Assembly: GCF_003285015.1 (NCBI RefSeq)
Contig: NZ_QMFB01000030.1
Coordinates: 53,287-117,286, forward strand
Origin: Paenibacillus contaminans
GTDB lineage: Bacteria; Bacillota; Bacilli; Paenibacillales; NBRC-103111
Direction of reading: 5' to 3'
Length of the DNA: 64,000 nt
Both the position numbers and the translations under genes were made by a program. Positions 32,901 through 41,566 of the stretch are shown piece after piece; position 1 is the stretch's first letter; each line of letters starts with the position of its first letter. The notes under the pieces are model-generated. The model was given only the letters and a program-made list of their open reading frames with translations. It ran no database searches and had not been told where the DNA came from.

Positions 32901-35900
32901 TGATGACGCCCAGTTTATAATTGCTCGATTTGTCGTTTTTCTTTGTCCCGACGAACGATATCGTATGCTTGCCCGCTTCCAGCCTGGAAGCAGCCTCAAT
33001 CGTCTCCTGCTTCGTAGCGGCTCCGCTCGATCCGTAAAAATCGAATTCGCGCAGCTTCCGGCCGTCGAGATAAATGTCGTAAATTCCATAGCTCGTCGCT
33101 TTAAACGCCCGCAGATCAAGATCGTACGTCCCGCCTTCGGCAACCTCGAATTCGTATGAAAGCACAGCGCCATCCGTTTCCGCTTCCAACTGAACGGTAC
33201 CGCTGGCCGGAAAATTTTTGAATGCGACCGACGCTTCCGACGGGCTCATCCCAATGAATGAGTACGAGATTCCCGCCGATATCGCGTAATTGACGCCGTC
33301 GCGAAGCGCCGTAAAGCCGAAGCCCGTCAAATTGCCGCTCTTCGCCTTCACGCGCCCGTACTGATCGACAACTTGACGGATATCGCGCGATACCTTCTCC
33401 GGATCGGCCGAGAAAATATCGCCGCGGATCCCGTCCGTTCTGTTGCCGTTGTACAAATAAGCGAGCTGCGCGAATTCCGGATCGCCGTATGCCTCGAAGG
33501 CAGCGACAAAATCATTATAGGACAAGACTAAGCCAGGTTTTCCGGTATTGCCGTTATCGCCTATATTCGCGGTATAACGCTCGGATAAGATCAGCGGATG
33601 GAAAGACGTAAACATTTTTTTGAATTTCGGATGCTGGTACATATCGGCCGCAGGGTATTTATCGTAGCCGATCAACACATCCGCCACCTGCTTGAGCTGC
33701 TCGAACCAGAGCCGGTTATAACCCGGCGAGGCTTCATAGCCTAGTCCGTCGCGATCCAGATCGTTTACAAGCAGCGGAAGCAAATTACCGCCGGTAGTGC
33801 GCCATGGCGAGCTTTCCAAGCCCCCCGCCTGGAAATTGAAATCCAGCCATTCCTTCGTCTCGGGAAACGTATCGTAAACGACTGCCGCAAGCGCCAAGGC
33901 GCTCTGGTGCATACCGGTATTTCCTCTGATTTGAGCCTGCTTGACAGCCGGGTATACTTGCTTGAGTATACCGTCCTCGATATTTTTGCGAACGGCCTCG
34001 GCCGTCGATTTCGGAACGGCTATTTGGTGTTCGGCTGCCTTCTCTTTCAGAAATCCTACGATTTCAGGGTCGTCCATCGCCGGAAAGAAAGCGTCGTACG
34101 CTTTAACAAAGCTGGGGATAAGCAGCGTTTCCCAGATAGAGCCGATCGCCTTCCCTACTCCCGTGCCGCCATGCGAGTTACGAAAGCCGTCATCCCATTT
34201 GAAGACCGTACTGTCCATATCCGGGTATACATCGGCGACTCTGTCCAGCAGAATTGCGCCGGTACGGGCGTATTTCAAGTCCCCCGTATACACATATGCA
34301 TCGCGCAAAGCGTTTAACGCTTTGACAATAACCCCTTTTTCACCGTTCCAAATCGCCCAGTGATTGTAATAAGCTACGAAGGTATATTTATTGCCCTTTT
34401 CGTCCGTCCAGCCGAAGCCGTCGTCGACACCCCACTTCTCGCCTTTCTCCGGATACAGCGTATTGACGAGAAGACTGCGGTCCGCACGCGCCGGGTCGAA
34501 TTCCCCTTGTACGTTCAACCCGCTCTTGTAATAAGCGGCAAAGTCGTTGGTAGGAAACTTATATCCGCTGCTCGGATCCGTAATTTTCCAGGGATCGCCC
34601 GCCGGATCGTAAGAATAAGGATAAAAGCCGTATCGGTCGATTTCCCTGCCTGTTATCGGGCTGCCCGCTTCCTCGTTAACGGCGGATCCCCGCGGAAGTT
34701 CCTGTGTAGTAATCAAATTCCACCAAAAGTCGTATCCAAGCGCCACATATTTGTCAGCCTCATGAACCGCATTGTCCCGTTCCGCCTTCGCCCATTCGAA
34801 GCGATCGATATTCGCTCTTGCGTTTGCGATTTTCTCCGGCGTATACACCGTCGTACGCTCCTTCGCGTTTTGAATATTCGTGTCGTCGAGAACGACCAGC
34901 TTCGCCTTGGCTGTTTTCTCTCCCCCGTCGCGAACGACCCGCACTTGAATTTCCGTTTCGCCCGGCACTGCGGGACGAATCGTTCCGTCAGCATCGACTG
35001 CTGCAATCCGTTCGTCAAGACTCGTAAACGTCAGCTGCGTTCCTACTTCCGATAAATCGGCCGCAGCCCCGTTATTCATCACGCCTGTCACTTTCGCTTT
35101 CGTAACTTGTCCGGGATATACCTGCTCGCGCGGCAGCGTGATCATGACTTGAGCGAGCGCTACCTTAACGACGGTAATCGTTACCGTTTGCTTGACGACG
35201 GCCCCGCCGAGCGTCGCTTCAACCTCGATCCCGGCCGTTCCTTCCGCAACCGCCTTGACATTCCCCAAAGCATCGACGCTGGCTATGCTTTCGTCTAGGC
35301 TGCGGTACCTGAGCTGCACGTCATCCAGTCCGATCGGCGTTCCGTCGGTCAGCTTGCCCGTGACGGTCAAGGTTGTCGACAGGCCGACCACAAGCTCCGG
35401 CTGAGCGGCAATTACATCTAGACTTCCTAGCTGCTTGTCGGTTACGCTAAACGGCACCGAGGTTTGCCGCTCCGTACCGCGAACGCTTGCCTTTACGATA
35501 ATATCGGCCGTTCCTGGCGTTATCGCCGTTACTTGACCGTTCGCGTTTGTCTGTAAAACCTGTTCGTCACTGCTGCCGAATGAAATAAGACCGTCTTTAA
35601 TAGCACCGGTATACCCGTCATCATACGTTACCTTCACCGACAAAGCCGCCTGCTGTCCAACCATGAGCAGCTGTTTGTCGGCTTCGGCTTGTACGCTTTC
35701 CAGCACAGGCAAGCCTTCCTTGGCCACTAACCTCATCGTCATCGGGTACATATTCATCCCCCAAGATCCGTTCGGCCTTGCCACAGCCGTCAAAGAAAGC
35801 TTATGCACGCCCTTCGTCAGCCCGATCGTCCACAAATACATATCCTGTCCTTCTACCGTCGACGGCCCGTAAAAATTGTAGCTATCCAACTTCGAACCGT

Positions 35901-36312
35901 CTATTCGGATTTCGCCTAAGCCCCCGCCGGAGGAATTCAGACCTTTGAAATACACGGCATAAAATCCATCGGCCGGAACGTCGAAGCCGAATGTGATATG
36001 TTCTCCGGCATTGTATGCTTCCGCTTTAATGCCGTATGCCTGATAATCCCAGCCGTATTGACCCATCTCCGTTTCCTCTTCGATTACCGATAATTCCGGA
36101 ATTTTATTCGCGTCTTTAAACGCATACCGAAAGTCCGCCGCAGCTTCTCCGGCGCCATACGCGCTCTGCGTTACGCTGCCCGCGTTTCCGCCGTCTGACG
36201 CATAAGCGGCATGCGGAGTAAGCGCTTTCGATAAGCAATCGAAAAACAGTATTGCAATGATCATCATCGATGCCAGCCTTTTGAACATTGGAACCTTCAC
36301 GGTCATTCTCAT
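29947..36312 (-). CDS. Giant SLH-anchored heparinase II/III-like polysaccharide lyase
   Basis: 2121 residues from the ATG six bases after AAGGAGG; upstream in-frame ATGs lack a site. After the signal peptide comes a carbohydrate-binding-like domain (about 55-200, GFDVPADGFYAVYFKGLN), three bacterial Ig-like domains (to about 480), and an alpha-helical toroid (WAIWNGEKGVIVKALNALRD, RGNTGMHQSALALAAVV, DGLGYEASPGYN). A second binding-like domain is inserted before the lyase beta-sandwich with LYYGRTSESHAHRDALNLG and SSNTISHNTVVVD, the histidine motifs of the heparinase II/III family. Another Ig-like domain and three C-terminal SLH repeats close the protein. It likely cleaves an acidic polysaccharide at the wall by beta-elimination. 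It leads an operon with ceramidase-like gene 2 and is divergent from AraC 3. Confidence 0.85.
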   Translation of the reverse strand: MRMTVKVPMFKRLASMMIIAILFFDCLSKALTPHAAYASDGGNAGSVTQSAYGAGEAAADFRYAFKDANKIPELSVIEEETEMGQYGWDYQAYGIKAEAYNAGEHITFGFDVPADGFYAVYFKGLNSSGGGLGEIRIDGSKLDSYNFYGPSTVEGQDMYLWTIGLTKGVHKLSLTAVARPNGSWGMNMYPMTMRLVAKEGLPVLESVQAEADKQLLMVGQQAALSVKVTYDDGYTGAIKDGLISFGSSDEQVLQTNANGQVTAITPGTADIIVKASVRGTERQTSVPFSVTDKQLGSLDVIAAQPELVVGLSTTLTVTGKLTDGTPIGLDDVQLRYRSLDESIASVDALGNVKAVAEGTAGIEVEATLGGAVVKQTVTITVVKVALAQVMITLPREQVYPGQVTKAKVTGVMNNGAAADLSEVGTQLTFTSLDERIAAVDADGTIRPAVPGETEIQVRVVRDGGEKTAKAKLVVLDDTNIQNAKERTTVYTPEKIANARANIDRFEWAKAERDNAVHEADKYVALGYDFWWNLITTQELPRGSAVNEEAGSPITGREIDRYGFYPYSYDPAGDPWKITDPSSGYKFPTNDFAAYYKSGLNVQGEFDPARADRSLLVNTLYPEKGEKWGVDDGFGWTDEKGNKYTFVAYYNHWAIWNGEKGVIVKALNALRDAYVYTGDLKYARTGAILLDRVADVYPDMDSTVFKWDDGFRNSHGGTGVGKAIGSIWETLLIPSFVKAYDAFFPAMDDPEIVGFLKEKAAEHQIAVPKSTAEAVRKNIEDGILKQVYPAVKQAQIRGNTGMHQSALALAAVVYDTFPETKEWLDFNFQAGGLESSPWRTTGGNLLPLLVNDLDRDGLGYEASPGYNRLWFEQLKQVADVLIGYDKYPAADMYQHPKFKKMFTSFHPLILSERYTANIGDNGNTGKPGLVLSYNDFVAAFEAYGDPEFAQLAYLYNGNRTDGIRGDIFSADPEKVSRDIRQVVDQYGRVKAKSGNLTGFGFTALRDGVNYAISAGISYSFIGMSPSEASVAFKNFPASGTVQLEAETDGAVLSYEFEVAEGGTYDLDLRAFKATSYGIYDIYLDGRKLREFDFYGSSGAATKQETIEAASRLEAGKHTISFVGTKKNDKSSNYKLGVISLIMLDAEARRQQNDAELKGNTLRDLTLYYGRTSESHAHRDALNLGLHAFGLDLAPDLGYPERTGEWPTRQEWSSNTISHNTVVVDKVMQEGIWDGTPLHYDGNGDVQLIDVDMPAAYPQTDMYRRTSAMIKVDDMNSYYVDLFRVNGGSEHHFSFHGGEGTVTTEGLQLTKQASGTYAGPDIAYGQRPDSVPGWGYKGSGFHYLANVEKDQAPAGPFSVDWKLKNDGTLPADKEPHLKLTMLNKVNDVALADGIPPVNGSNPDSLKYMIAHRKGSGLNSLFASVLQPYLNEAFIAAVEQVPVLANGQPVGDDQAAAVKVVLKNGRTDYIVQALDSKTVYTIDEAIVFQGFFGVYSEKDGLPVSGYVNDGTMIGRADRLYVQAEQGQITGKIADFTKSLSMANEIVVEADLQGLDPSKLAGTSIYVANDGKRNAVYEIIGVTRLDEGKYKFDIGDITLIRSYLDSNDLSKGFVYDIAAGQSFVIPLSASRSASEPEEPAIELKTLSISGLPAALKAGTKASAAVTAGYDDGSEADVTPFAGFASSKESVAEIAANGTVTARTAGQTVITATYGGLSTAFTLTVLADDRNPGVPPATGTDQQSGSDTNQPNSSMLLELMPAQALAESGKMPAVSLPAGKQGVVIAAAIVHKLAETGLNITGDAIELTIPKDVFGELLKRASSEGMMNAKVTVWLMPLNEADEDNMLEQVKVSGNVVLKPGGGMYELKLTAEENGERISLEVFPAPIRVKLKIAQGADDRLLGVYLIGEDGELSYMGGQKSGEYMEADLNHFSTYALLEYARTYEDVADGYWAAEVIKELSAKHIVTGTTDTLFAPLREVTRAEFAALLTRTLGLREPAGQTDALIFADVLPEQWYAGAVAAAVKAGLVEGIGASQFAPDRPVSREEMAVMLVRAYELSTGRKAEPEEEASFADRDQASDWALHSLAAAEKLGLLAGREDGMFVPRGTLNRAESAQAVYRLVPMNQ

Positions 36313-36468
36313 ACCTTGCCTCCTTAAATAGTGGATATTCCGTTCCCGGCAAACTGCCGCCCCCCGGTCCGATCCGTTTCTTCCATCGGTTAGGTATCGG
36401 CCTTTTGAAGCTCGTCCCCATTTTATCGGGTTGACCCCTATATGAGAACGCTTATAGTGACCATGAAA

Positions 36469-36484
36469 TTGGACTATTTTCTCA
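36469..36484. promoter_or_regulatory. TTGGAYTATAT motif between the lyase gene and AraC 3
   Basis: TTGGACTATTTTCTCA lies 157 bp upstream of the lyase start in the 379-bp divergent gap. It is the third AraC-divergent gap with this motif. No gene is seen in the rest of the gap. Confidence 0.35.
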
Positions 36485-36691
36485 AAAAAATGTGTGATCA
36501 GCGATTTATTTTCAAAAAAAGATGCAGTCTGAGACAAAGTTTGAAAATTCACTCTGACCGCTCATTACAGGGATCTAACGTATTTCTATCTAAATTCCTA
36601 TTCCCCCGTTTCACTCATCTGATAGAATGGAAGAACAGGAATTTGCTTCCTATGCGTTCACCAACGCACATGATCGGAGGGTAACTCGCCA

Positions 36692-37555
36692 ATGGCCAAA
36701 ATGTTGGACTATGTAATCAGTCCTCTTCCGATTCGAATCGAGGAAGCGAAAGCAGATCCTTCCCTGCTGCGGATCAAAGGATTAACCGTTACCCATTTCG
36801 GATATTTACCGGGCCGAACCGTTAAGGTGTTAGGAATGAATGACAAGCATTGGGCGTTCACCTATATTGTAAGGGGAACGGGATACTATCAGGCCGGCAA
36901 CGGTCCGGTGCAAAAACTGGAAGCGGGGAGCTTATTTTGGGAATGGCCCAAAAGCACATTCCGGTACGGTCCCGAAGACGGAGGCGATTGGGACGAGTAT
37001 TACATACATTTCCACGGCAGCAGAGTGCAGGAATGGATCGCCAACAATATTCTGCAGCCGAACAACGTTTATCGGATCGGAGTGGACAACAAGTGGATCC
37101 GCAAAATAGAGACGATCGGAGACTACCTCGAGAGCGGCGTCCCGGAAAGCGCCGATCGCGCGGCACTGCTGCTGGAATCGCTTATCTATGACTTCAATGC
37201 CGCCAATGAAGGGTTGAGAGCGGCGTCCCGCGACCGTAAACCCGAATTCGTGCGCCGCGTTCTCCATGATATTTCGGAAAACCTTTACAAAGAATGGAAC
37301 GAGGAACAGGTGCTGATGCGTCATCATTTGTCGCGCTCTACACTACGCAGGATCGTTCAGCAGAACACCGGCTATTCCTTGAACGAATACGTAAATCGGC
37401 TTAAAATTGCGGAGGCCAAAAAGCTTCTCCGGCTGACGCAGCTGCAGATTAAGGAGATCGCGCAAATGCTCGGCTATGAAGATCATACCTACTTCTCTCG
37501 ATTGTTCAAGAAATACGCGGAAATGTCGGCGAACGGATATCGCAACGAAGAGTAG
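36692..37555 (+). CDS. AraC-family transcriptional regulator (paralogue 3)
   Basis: 287 residues. It starts with AKMLDYVISPLPIRIEEAK like its paralogues; GGAGGG lies 10 bp before the ATG. The cupin-like sensor half has LPGRTVKVLG and FTYIVRGTGYYQAGNGPVQKLEAGSLFWEWP; the C-terminal helix-turn-helix pair has RSTLRRIVQQNTGYSLNEY and YFSRLFKKYAEMSANGYRN. It is divergent from the heparinase-like lyase and is its likely activator. Together with the copies at 7348 and 24836 it is one of three paralogues, each beside a different divergent catabolic gene. Confidence 0.9.
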   Translation: MAKMLDYVISPLPIRIEEAKADPSLLRIKGLTVTHFGYLPGRTVKVLGMNDKHWAFTYIVRGTGYYQAGNGPVQKLEAGSLFWEWPKSTFRYGPEDGGDWDEYYIHFHGSRVQEWIANNILQPNNVYRIGVDNKWIRKIETIGDYLESGVPESADRAALLLESLIYDFNAANEGLRAASRDRKPEFVRRVLHDISENLYKEWNEEQVLMRHHLSRSTLRRIVQQNTGYSLNEYVNRLKIAEAKKLLRLTQLQIKEIAQMLGYEDHTYFSRLFKKYAEMSANGYRNEE

Positions 37556-37559
37556 GGAC

Positions 37560-37587
37560 AAGGATAAACGGCCCCGCCGTCCTAAAT
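37560..37587. repeat. Dispersed intergenic repeat, copy E (partial)
   Basis: AAGGATAAACGG and CCGCCGTCCTAAAT, the left part of the element, begin five bases after the AraC 3 stop codon and before its terminator, so it is transcribed as 3' untranslated RNA. Confidence 0.55.
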
Positions 37588-37622
37588 GGTATAAGCTTAT
37601 GGCGATATGGGTTACGCGACAC

Positions 37623-37663
37623 AAAAGCCCGGCCTTCCGCAAATAGCGGATGCCGGGCCTTTA
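37623..37663. terminator. Terminator between AraC 3 and the amidohydrolase
   Basis: AAGCCCGGC pairs with GCCGGGCCTT, with an inner TCCGC/GCGGA stem, then TTATAT on the plus strand. On the minus strand the tail is TTTTGTGT. Bidirectional. Confidence 0.75.
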
Positions 37664-37703
37664 TATGTATTCCTTCCGTCAAACGCCGGAAGCCTGGAAA
37701 CTG

Positions 37704-39320
37704 CTATACAAGACAGCGGTCCCAAACTCTTTTCATATTCCCGCCGAAAAGCGCCTTCTTCTCTTCAATGGACAGATTGGCGTAAGCGAGCCAGCCGACC
37801 TGCGGCCGCGGATCGCGCATCGGGGAATCGGTGCCGAACATGATCTTATGGACGCCCGCTTCGCGGACAAGATATTCGATAGAGCCGAGCGTTACGGACG
37901 TATAGGTCAGCTGCAGATACACATTGTCGAACCGGTTCGCAACCTTCGCGTACAGCTCGGCAATTTCCCAGCTTCTTGCGGCATGGTCCATGAAGATCGA
38001 AACTTCCGGATACCGGCCGGCAAGCTCTTCGATTTGCGATGTGTAGACGCTGTCGCTCTGTCCTGCCGGATCGACAAGCGCGTACAGCCTGAGCTCATTG
38101 GCCAGCTTCCACCAAGGCGCATAGACCGGTGCCGTGTAAGGCGTCCGGGACAAGAAGTAATACGGCTTCATACCTTTAAAGCCCTTCTCTACATGCCATT
38201 TGCGCGCCTCCGCTTCGACGTCCGTCACATAATTCGGATCTATGACGACGTAACCCTCGACTTCGTCCGGATATTTCCCAATCGCCTGTTCGGCGATCGT
38301 ATTGCCCGCTTCCGAATCGCCGCCGTTGATGCCTGCCCAAGGCGCAATGGACATTTTCCGAATGCCGATCGCGCGGTAAGCTTTGATCATGTTATCGATG
38401 TCCCCGCGCAGCATCGGAAACCCGCTTCCTGTTCCTCCCCCGTCTTCGATCAGATGCGTATGCGAATCGTAAACGGGAATTTGGATCGGCAGGCCGAGCG
38501 ACGCCCGGGCCGTTACTTCGTCTTCGGCCGGCAAAGCGGTATGGGAAAGCGTCACGCCAAGCAGCCGGCATAAATTGCCGCCCGCAATAAGCCGTTTCGC
38601 TTCCTCGGGAATTTGCGCGTAATCGATCAGCGATCTTGCCGCTCCCGGGCTTTTGAAAGGCATGCCGCTCCCGAACAAAAGCCGTTCCGCCCCGTAGCGT
38701 TCGTAAGCCGTTTCGATAATGGCATTGCTCTGCAGCGCAGAAAACTCGATGCACAGCTGCGGGTATTCGTCCATTAGCGGAAATAAACGCCGTTCTTGAC
38801 TCCAGGGCTGTCCTTGCAGCAGTAAAGTCAGCTCGGGATGATCCGCCAGCATATCCGCAAGCTGGCTGAACGTTAGCTCCGCCGCATCGACCAGCAGCGG
38901 AATACGCTGCCGTTCCAGCTCGGCAAACAGCTTGCCTGCCGTCCGCCGGTCGGGATCGAATTGATGCGTTTTCGGGAATATTTTCACGGCGCGAATGCCG
39001 TTCGCCTTCAACTCGGAAACAAGCGTCTCCGGGGAAAGGAAGTCGCCCGCCTGATCCGGCATCGCCGCCCAGCAGCCGAACAGTCTCTGACTTTTTTGCA
39101 GCTCCCCCGCCAATACGCCGTTTCCATAGGATGGAGAGTGCGACTTTGCCATCCCGTGATACACCAACGCTCCGGCAATGCCTGCCCGGTCCATCTCGGC
39201 TAGAATATCCTCCGTCCGCCACATTTGCAAACGATGCTTATACCCGATCTTGCCGACATTCGAATTGCAGTCGAAAAATTGCAGCGGCGATCGAGCGAAC
39301 TGCGATTCCGTTTTATCCAT
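37704..39320 (-). CDS. Tandem amidohydrolase-2 protein with a degenerate first domain
   Basis: 538 residues from the ATG nine bases after GGAGG. It is two amidohydrolase (TIM-barrel metal hydrolase) domains in a row. Domain 2 (about 283-538) has the metal motif YDSHTH (Asp285, His287, His289), DHAAR and MFGTDSPMRDP, so it should be active as a hydrolase or decarboxylase. Domain 1 (about 14-260) has FDCNSN in place of D-x-H-x-H and LLFGSGMPF in place of G-T-D, so it lacks metal ligands and is probably a pseudoenzyme partner. It lies at the end of the importer 2 transcript, suggesting it acts on what the importer brings in. Confidence 0.8.
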   Translation of the reverse strand: MDKTESQFARSPLQFFDCNSNVGKIGYKHRLQMWRTEDILAEMDRAGIAGALVYHGMAKSHSPSYGNGVLAGELQKSQRLFGCWAAMPDQAGDFLSPETLVSELKANGIRAVKIFPKTHQFDPDRRTAGKLFAELERQRIPLLVDAAELTFSQLADMLADHPELTLLLQGQPWSQERRLFPLMDEYPQLCIEFSALQSNAIIETAYERYGAERLLFGSGMPFKSPGAARSLIDYAQIPEEAKRLIAGGNLCRLLGVTLSHTALPAEDEVTARASLGLPIQIPVYDSHTHLIEDGGGTGSGFPMLRGDIDNMIKAYRAIGIRKMSIAPWAGINGGDSEAGNTIAEQAIGKYPDEVEGYVVIDPNYVTDVEAEARKWHVEKGFKGMKPYYFLSRTPYTAPVYAPWWKLANELRLYALVDPAGQSDSVYTSQIEELAGRYPEVSIFMDHAARSWEIAELYAKVANRFDNVYLQLTYTSVTLGSIEYLVREAGVHKIMFGTDSPMRDPRPQVGWLAYANLSIEEKKALFGGNMKRVWDRCLV

Positions 39321-39522
39321 AAAGGAACGCCTCCGATTTCGGTAATCTGATAGACTATATGTTCGGCAGAAAAGATTGAGAAGGCCCGTTCCACTGCACA
39401 AGGACATAACATGGCCTGCTTCAAACATCTTGTTTCGCATTTCCTTGATTGTATGGGCCTTCGGATTGGGGAAACGCAAAGCCAAAACTCGCCAGCCATG
39501 TATGTTCCTTGTTCCGTTTCAC

Positions 39523-40413
39523 TTACCCCTTAACCGAACCGAGCAGCATGCCCTTGATAAAATACCGCTGCAGGAACGGATACACGAGTAAAATCGGCAC
39601 GATCGCGACGACGACGGTCGCCATCTTGATCGTTTCCGGCGGCAGCTGCATAAACATCGCCGGATTGCGCACCTCCAGCTCCTGACTGACATCGGGCGAG
39701 CGGATCATATTTTGCAGCACGACCTGCAGAGGATACAGCGTCTTGTCGTTCAAATACATGATGCCGGCAAAGTATGCGTTCCAATTCGAAACGCCGTAGA
39801 ACAGCCCGATGGTCGCCATCGTCGGGGCGGAGAGAGGCAGCACGATCTGAAACAGCGTACGCACGTCCCCGCATCCGTCCACCTTGGCGGCTTCTTCGAT
39901 TTCAACCGGCAAGTTGTCGAAATACGTTTTCATAATGAGCATATTGAAGGTGGATACGAGGCTCGGCAGCATCAAAGCCCAAATCGTATCGACGAGACCC
40001 AGGCCGCGCACGACAAGGTAGGTCGGAATCAGCCCTCCGTTGAACAGCATCGTAAACACGATGCCCATCAGGATGAAGCTTCTGCCCGGAACGGTTTTCT
40101 TCGACAAGGCGTAAGCAAGCAGCGTCGTAACGAGCAAATTCAGGAAGGTGCCGATCGTCGTAACCGTCAGCGTTATTTTGAAGGCGTCCGGCACTCGGTT
40201 GCTGGAGAAAATCTCACGATACGCCTCGAGTGTGAACTGCTGCGGAAACAGCACGAATCCCCCGTGCTTCATCACTTCCTGGTAAGGTGTGACCGACATA
40301 ATAAATACGTAATACAGCGGAAATAAAGTACTCAGCGCGAACAAACCGAGCACGGCGTAAAACAGCGCATCGACCGACTTATCGGCTTTCGATCTGTGCA
40401 GCACAAACGACAT
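39523..40413 (-). CDS. ABC importer 2: permease, LplC/YtcP type
   Basis: 296 residues with six predicted membrane segments. The coupling loop reads EIEEAAKVDGCGDVRTLFQIVLPLSAPTMA, and the C-terminus QRYFIKGMLLGSVKG matches the other LplC-like proteins here. GAGGAG precedes the ATG. It begins 15 bp after its partner permease ends, so translation is probably coupled. It forms the membrane channel with LplB type 2 for the sugar bound by the lipoprotein at 41567-43180. Confidence 0.92.
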   Translation of the reverse strand: MSFVLHRSKADKSVDALFYAVLGLFALSTLFPLYYVFIMSVTPYQEVMKHGGFVLFPQQFTLEAYREIFSSNRVPDAFKITLTVTTIGTFLNLLVTTLLAYALSKKTVPGRSFILMGIVFTMLFNGGLIPTYLVVRGLGLVDTIWALMLPSLVSTFNMLIMKTYFDNLPVEIEEAAKVDGCGDVRTLFQIVLPLSAPTMATIGLFYGVSNWNAYFAGIMYLNDKTLYPLQVVLQNMIRSPDVSQELEVRNPAMFMQLPPETIKMATVVVAIVPILLVYPFLQRYFIKGMLLGSVKG

Positions 40414-40428
40414 GAACTCCGCTCCTCT

Positions 40429-41391
40429 CTACCATAAGCCGTTCCCGCCCATTTTTTTGGCCAGCTTGTTTGCGCCGAATACGAGCACGAGCCCGATGAC
40501 CGATTTGAAAAAACCGACCGCCGCCGCCACGCTGTAATCCAGCTGCTCCAAGCCGCGCCGGAACACCCAGGTATCGATTATGTCGCCGACCTGGTACACG
40601 CGGGAATTTAGAAAAATGTAAATCTGCTCGAACCCGGCATCGAGAATATGGCCGATTCGCAAAATGAGCAGCAGCACGAATACGTTACGGATGCCCGGGA
40701 GCGTAATATGCCACATTTGCCGCCACCTGCCCGCTCCGTCCACTACCGCCGCCTCGTACAATTCCGTGTTGATGCTCGCGAGCGCCGCCAAATAAATGAT
40801 GGCGCCGAAGCCGACGTTTTTCCATAAATCCGACGTGATCAGCAGCGTGCGAAACCAATCCTTGTCGACGAGAAGATTGAGCTCCATCCCCCACAAATCC
40901 CGGACCCAGCCGCTGGCGATTCCCGACCCGGGTGCAAGAAAGGCATATACGAGGCCGTAAACGATAACCCATGATAAAAAATGCGGTCCGTATGTGATCG
41001 TCTGCACGATTTTTTTAAACCATTTGAGACGAATTTCGTTCAACACCAGAGCAAGCATAACGTCCGGGATCATATTGAATAAAATGCGGTAAACGCTGAT
41101 GATCAGCGTATTTTTGAGAATGACCGGAAAATCCGGATACGCGAACACGGTCTGAAAATGCTTGAACCCGACCCACGGGCTGTGCCAAACCCCTTTGAAC
41201 AAATTGTAATCTTGAAATGCAATCATCAGTCCGCCCATCGGCAAATAACAGAAAATGATATAGTAGGCGATGCCCGGCAGCATCATCAAATAAAACCATC
41301 GGCTGGCAAGCATCCTCTTCCTTAACGGCTGGCCGATCCGGCGCCGGTCGGTTGACGGTAAACGCATGTGTGCATTCGCTCTGTTCAGCAT
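40429..41391 (-). CDS. ABC importer 2: permease, LplB type
   Basis: 320 residues. WFYLMMLPGIAYYIIFCYLPMGG starts the membrane part. The EAA loop reads LYEAAVVDGAGRWRQMWHITLPGIR, and the C-terminus is LAKKMGGNGLW, typical for LplB. AAGGAG lies seven bases before the ATG. It follows the binding protein gene after a 175-bp gap with a stable hairpin, which should make it less expressed than the binding protein. Confidence 0.92.
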   Translation of the reverse strand: MLNRANAHMRLPSTDRRRIGQPLRKRMLASRWFYLMMLPGIAYYIIFCYLPMGGLMIAFQDYNLFKGVWHSPWVGFKHFQTVFAYPDFPVILKNTLIISVYRILFNMIPDVMLALVLNEIRLKWFKKIVQTITYGPHFLSWVIVYGLVYAFLAPGSGIASGWVRDLWGMELNLLVDKDWFRTLLITSDLWKNVGFGAIIYLAALASINTELYEAAVVDGAGRWRQMWHITLPGIRNVFVLLLILRIGHILDAGFEQIYIFLNSRVYQVGDIIDTWVFRRGLEQLDYSVAAAVGFFKSVIGLVLVFGANKLAKKMGGNGLW

Positions 41392-41507
41392 TCTTTTGCT
41401 CCTTCACGCTCTGCAAGCATAAACAACTTCGCCGTCTTTCATGACGACTCGTTTAGCGTTGAAAGCTGCGCATTGGAAAATGTGAAGCTTATCCTTCATA
41501 GTTGGAC

Positions 41508-41547
41508 AAACATCCTGCCCCCGGTTTTGCCGGAGAGCAGGATGTTC
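41508..41547 (-). terminator. Hairpin between binding protein and permeases of importer 2
   Basis: ACATCCTGC pairs with GCAGGATGT, with an inner CCGG/CCGG stem, followed only by TTTGTCC on the minus strand. Such hairpins after binding-protein genes stabilise the upstream message or partly terminate it. Confidence 0.6.
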
Positions 41548-41566
41548 GATCTCCCTGCGGCTATCG

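Noticed and set aside
37650..38573. 307-codon plus-strand open frame
   Set aside because: Antisense to the amidohydrolase second domain, which carries the intact metal motif.
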